Assembly (NCBI GenBank): GCA_934574095.1
Contig: CAKTMW010000044.1
Span: forward strand, 1 to 16,221
Length of the DNA stretch: 16,221 nucleotides
Origin: an uncultured Oscillospiraceae bacterium
GTDB lineage: Bacteria > Bacillota > Clostridia > Oscillospirales > Oscillospiraceae
Direction: 5' to 3'
Shown: positions 12,729 to 16,221 of the stretch, one piece after another
How positions within the stretch are numbered: the stretch's first letter is position 1
Layout of the letters: each line of letters starts with the position of its first letter
Made by a program: the position numbers and the translations under genes
Notes under the pieces: generated by a model
Databases searched by the model: none
What the model was told of the DNA's origin: nothing
The model's input: the letters and a program-made list of their open reading frames with translations, nothing else

Positions 12729-14147
12729 ATGTCCCATTCCACCTACCACTCCCCTTTGGCGTCGCGGTACGCCTCGGACTATATGCTGCGGCTGTTCTCT
12801 GACGACAGCCGCTATCAGACCTGGCGGCGGCTGTGGACGGCGCTGGCCCGCGCTCAGCACCAGCTGGGGCTGCCCATTACGGCGGAGCAGGTGGCGGAGC
12901 TGGAGGCTCACATCACCGACATTGACTACGACGTGGCGGCGGCCCGTGAGCGGGAGGTTCGCCACGACGTGATGGCCCACGTGTACGCCTACGGCAAGGC
13001 CGCCCCGTCAGCGGCGGGTATCCTCCATCTGGGCGCTACCAGCTGCTACGTCACCGACAACGCCGACCTGATCCTGTACCGGGACGGCCTGAAATACCTG
13101 CGAGGCCAGCTGCTGGCGGTGCTGGCCAATCTGGCGGCCTTTGCTGAGAAGTATGCCGCCATCCCCACGCTGGGCTACACCCACTATCAGCCCGCCCAGC
13201 CCGTCACGGTGGGCAAGCGGGCCACGCTGTGGATGCAGGACTTCCTGTCCGATCTGGAGGAGCTGGATCACCTGCTGTCTACTATGAAATTCCTGGGCTG
13301 CCGGGGCACCACCGGCACCGAGGCCAGCTTTATGGAGCTGTTTGACGGCGACGAGGAGAAGATCGACGAGATGAACCGCCGCATTGCCGGAGAATTCGGC
13401 TTTGCGGAGTGCTTCTCCGTCTGCGGCCAGACCTATCCCCGGAAGGTAGACAGCCGGGTGCTGAACTGCCTCAGCTCCATGGCTCAGAGCGCCTATCGCA
13501 TGGCCAACGACATCCGGCTTTTACAGCATGACCGGCAGGTGGAGGAGCCCTTTGGCGAGAGCCAGATCGGCTCGTCCGCCATGGCCTACAAGCGCAACCC
13601 CATGCGGTGCGAGCGCATTTGCTCTCTCAGCCGCTATCTGATGGCCGACGCCGCCAACGCGCCCATGACCGCCTCCGTCCAGTGGATGGAGCGGACGCTG
13701 GATGACTCCGCCAACCGCCGTATCTCTCTGCCAGAGGGCTTTTTGTGCGCCGACGCGGTGCTGCGGCTGTGCCAGAATGTGACCAACGGCCTGCGCGTCA
13801 ACGAGGCCATTGTCGACCGCACCCTGCGGGAGTATCTGCCCTTCCTGGCCACGGAGGACTTGATGATGGAGGCGGTGAAGCGGGGCGGTGACCGGCAGCA
13901 ACTCCACGAGATCATCCGCCGCCACTCCATGGCCACCACCGCCCGGATGAAGGAGGGCCTGCCCTGCGACCTGCTGGATCGGCTGGCGGCTGACCCGGCC
14001 TTCGGCCTGACCCGCGCCGAGCTGGACGCCCTGATGGACCCCCAGCGCTACATTGGCCGCTGTCCCCAGCAGGTGGCACGGTTTCTGGCCCAGTGCGCCC
14101 CGCTGCTGCGTGAGGCCCATGCCGCCGACGGCGACATCACGGTATAA
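12729..14147 (+). CDS. purB: Adenylosuccinate lyase
   Basis: ATG 12729 follows CAGGAGG at a good distance. The 472-residue enzyme is in the fumarase/aspartase superfamily and releases fumarate from both adenylosuccinate (giving AMP) and SAICAR (giving AICAR), so it serves two points of purine synthesis. The expected motifs are present: LHLGATSCYVTDN (conserved region 1), GYTHYQPAQPVTVGKR with catalytic H152 (region 2), and the signature SSAMAYKRNP at 282-291 with the flexible-loop catalytic serine (region 3). Length and motif spacing are normal for the long bacterial form. The upstream neighbour is purA, whose product this enzyme consumes. No separate promoter is obvious in the repeat-rich gap, so expression may depend on readthrough or on a promoter within the gap. 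Confidence 0.96.
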   Translation: MSHSTYHSPLASRYASDYMLRLFSDDSRYQTWRRLWTALARAQHQLGLPITAEQVAELEAHITDIDYDVAAAREREVRHDVMAHVYAYGKAAPSAAGILHLGATSCYVTDNADLILYRDGLKYLRGQLLAVLANLAAFAEKYAAIPTLGYTHYQPAQPVTVGKRATLWMQDFLSDLEELDHLLSTMKFLGCRGTTGTEASFMELFDGDEEKIDEMNRRIAGEFGFAECFSVCGQTYPRKVDSRVLNCLSSMAQSAYRMANDIRLLQHDRQVEEPFGESQIGSSAMAYKRNPMRCERICSLSRYLMADAANAPMTASVQWMERTLDDSANRRISLPEGFLCADAVLRLCQNVTNGLRVNEAIVDRTLREYLPFLATEDLMMEAVKRGGDRQQLHEIIRRHSMATTARMKEGLPCDLLDRLAADPAFGLTRAELDALMDPQRYIGRCPQQVARFLAQCAPLLREAHAADGDITV

Positions 14148-14159
14148 CACAATGTCACC

Positions 14160-14195
14160 CAATGCCCCGGTCTTTTGGACCGGGGCATTGCCATT
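14160..14195 (+). terminator. Terminator of purB
   Basis: A perfect 13-bp stem, CAATGCCCCGGTC (14160-14172) with its complement at 14178-14190, has a 5-nt loop and is followed by CCATTTTTC. It starts 13 bp after the purB stop codon. Confidence 0.88.
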
Positions 14196-14210
14196 TTTCT
14201 TCCGCTGTGT

Positions 14211-14488
14211 TACCATCGATTGACAAGGGCAGACACGGTTTTGACGGGCAGAAATGCGCCCATACTGCGTCAAGTCCCTTGACAATACGGCAAGTATTCT
14301 CTGCGGGCCTTTTCTTGTCTGGACACATTTCTGTTCCGGCAAAACTGTCTTACACCTGCCAGCGATGGATTTTCGAGTGATTTTTGGTTTTTGAGACGCA
14401 GGCTTGCTGACGCAAGCCAAGGCGAAAAGGGCAAAAAGCGCCGGAAAGACGCGCTGTCAGGCGTGTTTGCCCTTGTCAATCGATGGTA
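14211..14488. mobile_element. MITE-like element with 21-bp perfect terminal inverted repeats
   Basis: The terminal repeats (14211-14231, beginning TACCATCGATTGACAAGG, and its exact complement at 14468-14488) are perfect over 21 bp. After one mismatch they continue for 5 more bp (14233-14237/14462-14466), and the inner flanks remain loosely similar. If the outermost TA on each side is a target duplication, the element proper is CCATCG...CGATGG flanked by TA, as in mariner/IS630-type insertions. The interior has two small hairpins (around 14270-14284 and 14401-14407/14412-14418) but no transposase gene. The right end lies 26 bp before the start codon of the next gene. Confidence 0.75.
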
Positions 14489-14514
14489 CCATGAAAAAAC
14501 ACAGGAGGCTGACC

Positions 14515-15384
14515 ATGGAACTTTCTTTTCAATTAGACCCTGTCAACGGCGCTGGCTGCCTGTGCCATGCCGCAGGCAAAAACGGCGCTGCGACCTTCCC
14601 CCTGACGCCCCCGGCCTATGACGGCCGCCCCCACGATACCGCCGCCCTGGCCGGGTGCTATACCGCGGCGCTGGACGCCGCCCTGGCGGCGGGCTGTGAC
14701 GCTGTGTCCATCCCCACCCTGGGCGCGGCGGGCGGCTGGCCGCCCCAGTTCGCCGTGCCTGTAGCTCTGGTGGCGGCGGACAATTGGGAAAAGGCCCACC
14801 CCGGCGCGGCGCTGGATGTGACGCTGCTGGCCCCGGATCAGCGGACCTACGACCTCTATGAGGAATTTGCCGTCACGGAAAAGGACGTCCCCCGCCCCGG
14901 TAATGTGGTGGGCTTCTTCCACGAATACGGCCCCAACGGCTGGTTCAGCAACTGGTATCCGGCGGTGTTCACCGTGGACGGCGTCACCTACCTGAACGCC
15001 GAGCAGTACCTCATGCACCAGAAGGCCCTGTGCTGCGGCGACGAGGCCACCGCCCAAAAGGTCATGGAGAACCCCGACCCCAAGACGGTGAAGCTGCTGG
15101 GCCGGGCCATCACCCCCTATGACGACGCCAAGTGGGCCGCCGTGCGGCAGGAGGTCATCTACCGGGGCCTGCTGGCCAAATTCGGCCAGAACAGCGGCCT
15201 GAAGCACCAGCTTCTGGCCACCGGCGATGCCCTGATCGCCGAGTGTTCCCCCAACGACCGCATCTGGGGCATTGGCCTGCCCCTGGACGACCCCCGCTGC
15301 CAGGACCCCGCCCAGTGGCAGGGCCAAAGCATCCTGGGTAGCACCCTCATGCGGATCCGCACCCAGCTGCGGCAGGAATCGTAA
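14515..15384 (+). CDS. Partial macro domain fused to a NADAR (YbiA-like) domain
   Basis: ATG 14515 is chosen because AGGAGG (14503-14508) lies 6 bp upstream; the in-frame ATGs at 14404 and 14491 lack such a site and 14404 lies inside the MITE-like element. Residues ~44-118 resemble the second half of a macro domain: GCYTAALDAALAAGCD, then SIPTLGAAGGWPP (the glycine-rich phosphate loop) and a terminal DLYEEF helix; the NAAN-type first half is absent. Residues ~131-285 form a NADAR domain: WFSNWYP, DGVTYLNAEQYLMHQKA with E163, ECSPNDRIWGIG (243-254) and GQSILGSTLMRIR (270-282). NADAR proteins act on ADP-ribose-type or riboflavin-intermediate N-glycosidic bonds; some reverse guanine ADP-ribosylation. 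The fusion suggests a repair or antitoxin-like role in ADP-ribose metabolism, which is inference. Confidence 0.82.
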   Translation: MELSFQLDPVNGAGCLCHAAGKNGAATFPLTPPAYDGRPHDTAALAGCYTAALDAALAAGCDAVSIPTLGAAGGWPPQFAVPVALVAADNWEKAHPGAALDVTLLAPDQRTYDLYEEFAVTEKDVPRPGNVVGFFHEYGPNGWFSNWYPAVFTVDGVTYLNAEQYLMHQKALCCGDEATAQKVMENPDPKTVKLLGRAITPYDDAKWAAVRQEVIYRGLLAKFGQNSGLKHQLLATGDALIAECSPNDRIWGIGLPLDDPRCQDPAQWQGQSILGSTLMRIRTQLRQES

Positions 15385-15388
15385 CACA

Positions 15389-15416
15389 AAGGCTCCCTCC
15401 GGGGAGCCTTTTTTAT
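15389..15416 (+). terminator. Terminator of the macro-NADAR gene
   Basis: AAGGCTCCC (15389-15397) pairs with GGGAGCCTT (15402-15410) around TCCG, followed by TTTTTATT. It starts 5 bp after the stop codon. Confidence 0.88.
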
Positions 15417-15443
15417 TATGCCGCGCAGCGGCACACCACAGTT

Positions 15444-15471
15444 CTTCGTTCTTCACTCTTACCTCTTCACT
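15444..15471. repeat. Heptamer array, four units
   Basis: Consecutive 7-mers are CTTCGTT, CTTCACT, CTTACCT, CTTCACT. It lies between the terminators of two convergent genes and matches the array upstream of purB. Confidence 0.55.
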
Positions 15472-15478
15472 GATACGC

Positions 15479-15512
15479 AAAAGAGCCATCCCTCGCGGGA
15501 TGGCTCTTTTTT
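15479..15512. terminator. Bidirectional terminator before the acyl-CoA synthetase gene end
   Basis: A perfect 14-bp stem, AAAAGAGCCATCCC (15479-15492) with its complement at 15497-15510, encloses TCGC. A- and T-runs on both sides allow termination in both directions. It lies just past the stop codon of the leftward synthetase gene. Confidence 0.9.
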
Positions 15513-15519
15513 GTATTAC

Positions 15520-16221
15520 TTATTTTTCTTCGGGTTCGGTAGATTCCTTTTCCTTGGCGATCTTGGCCAGTTCTTCCTCCTCCAGCACCCGGTAGGCCAC
15601 CTTGCCCACCAGCGTCTTGGGAAGCTCTGCGCGGAACTCGATATCGTAGGGCATGGCGTACTTGGCCACATGCTTGCGGCAGTAGCCCAGCAGGGCGTCG
15701 CGGGTGCCCGCGTTGGCCTCGACGCCGGGCTTGAGCATGACGAAGGCCTTCACCTTCTGCATCTTATAGGCGTCGGGCACACCGATGACGCAGCTCATCT
15801 GCACCATGTCGTTGGCGTCCAGAATGTTCTCGATCTGGCCAGGATACACGTTATAGCCGGAGGAAATGATCATCCGCTTGGCGCGGCCCCGGAAGTAGAT
15901 GAAGCCCTGCTCGTCCATGACGCCCAGGTCGCCGGTATAGACCCACGTCAGGCCGTCATCGTGCTTGCGGAGGGTCTTGGCCGTCTCGTCGGGGTGGTTC
16001 ATGTACTCCTTCATGACGGTGGGGCCCGCCAGCAGGATCTCGCCCTCCTCGCCGTAGGGCAGCTCCTCGTCGGTGCCGGGCTTGACGATCTTGATATAGG
16101 TATCCGGGAAGGGCAGGCCGATGGAGCCCTCCTTATACATATGGGTGGGGGTCAGGCAGCAGGCGGTGACGGTCTCGGTGGTGCCGTAGCCCTCCCGCAC
16201 CTGAATGACGGCGTGGTGGTC
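15520..16221 (-). CDS. AMP-forming acyl-CoA synthetase, C-terminal part (cut by window edge)
   Basis: The last ~233 codons of a leftward gene are visible; the frame is open to the window edge. The adenylate-forming superfamily motifs appear in order: A5 EGYGTTE, A6 region GEILLAGPTVMKEY, A7 YTGDLG, the A8 hinge RAKRMIISSGYNVYPGQIE, and A10 PKTLVGKVAYR, whose lysine is the adenylation lysine. The order and hinge identify an acid-CoA ligase of the long-chain fatty acid (FadD) or related type, which makes acyl-adenylate from ATP and then the CoA thioester. The tail is unusually acidic (KEKESTEPEEK). Substrate specificity sits in the missing N-terminal part. It is convergent with the macro-NADAR gene, separated by two terminators and a heptamer array. 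Confidence 0.9.
   Translation of the reverse strand, partial: DHHAVIQVREGYGTTETVTACCLTPTHMYKEGSIGLPFPDTYIKIVKPGTDEELPYGEEGEILLAGPTVMKEYMNHPDETAKTLRKHDDGLTWVYTGDLGVMDEQGFIYFRGRAKRMIISSGYNVYPGQIENILDANDMVQMSCVIGVPDAYKMQKVKAFVMLKPGVEANAGTRDALLGYCRKHVAKYAMPYDIEFRAELPKTLVGKVAYRVLEEEELAKIAKEKESTEPEEK

Noticed and set aside
12319..12972. Rightward frame in the purA-purB gap
   Set aside because: It passes through the fold-back element and into purB out of frame, with no ribosome binding site.
13521..14420. Leftward frame opposite purB
   Set aside because: Antisense shadow; it runs through the purB terminator and into the MITE-like element.
14404..14514. Longer N-terminus for the macro-NADAR protein
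   Set aside because: These codons lie mostly in the MITE-like element and are K/R/A-rich; AGGAGG at 14503 points to ATG 14515.
14533..15489. Leftward frame opposite the macro-NADAR gene
   Set aside because: Antisense shadow with G/V/H/Q-rich composition that crosses a terminator.

Overview
The window looks like a chromosomal segment of a high-GC, Gram-positive gut anaerobe of the order Eubacteriales, most likely Oscillospiraceae (Flavonifractor, Oscillibacter or Lawsonibacter-like). The evidence is indirect: strong AGGAGG-type ribosome binding sites, Firmicutes-type protein families, a PduL-type phosphotransacylase, and palindromic intergenic repeats of a kind I associate with this group. 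The taxonomic call is an inference, since no rRNA gene is present.

Positions 1-6660 are accessory DNA. They contain the last residues of an FtsX-like ABC transporter permease; a small membrane-protein gene knocked out of frame by a perfect 10-bp tandem duplication; a DUF6076-like gene whose 5' end is lost at an IS66 element; the IS66 element itself, internally deleted so that tnpA runs into a headless tnpC; about 1.1 kb of gene-free DNA with a strong promoter, a terminator and many hairpins; and a recombination module of two tyrosine recombinases with a small excisionase between them. The second integrase ends 83 bp before the 3' end of a tRNA-Cys gene, which suggests an integrative element inserted at that tRNA.

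Positions 6661-16221 read as core chromosome: tRNA-Cys with a consensus promoter, a short DEAD-box RNA helicase, an orphan oligopeptide-type solute-binding lipoprotein, PduL phosphate acyltransferase (energy metabolism, no microcompartment context), purA and purB (the two adenylosuccinate enzymes of AMP synthesis), a partial-macro plus NADAR fusion protein likely to act on ADP-ribose-type substrates, and the C-terminal part of an acyl-CoA synthetase.

The gaps between core genes hold three separate fold-back elements: about 160 bp after the helicase gene, about 450 bp between purA and purB, and 278 bp with 21-bp perfect terminal inverted repeats just upstream of the macro-NADAR gene. Three gaps also hold short arrays of pyrimidine-rich heptamers, four units each. 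Most transcription units end in clear perfect-stem terminators, several of them bidirectional between convergent genes. The items most worth following up are the macro-NADAR fusion, the large purA-purB fold-back element, the MITE-like element, the structured leader upstream of the first recombinase, and the 10-bp duplication that could be reversible.
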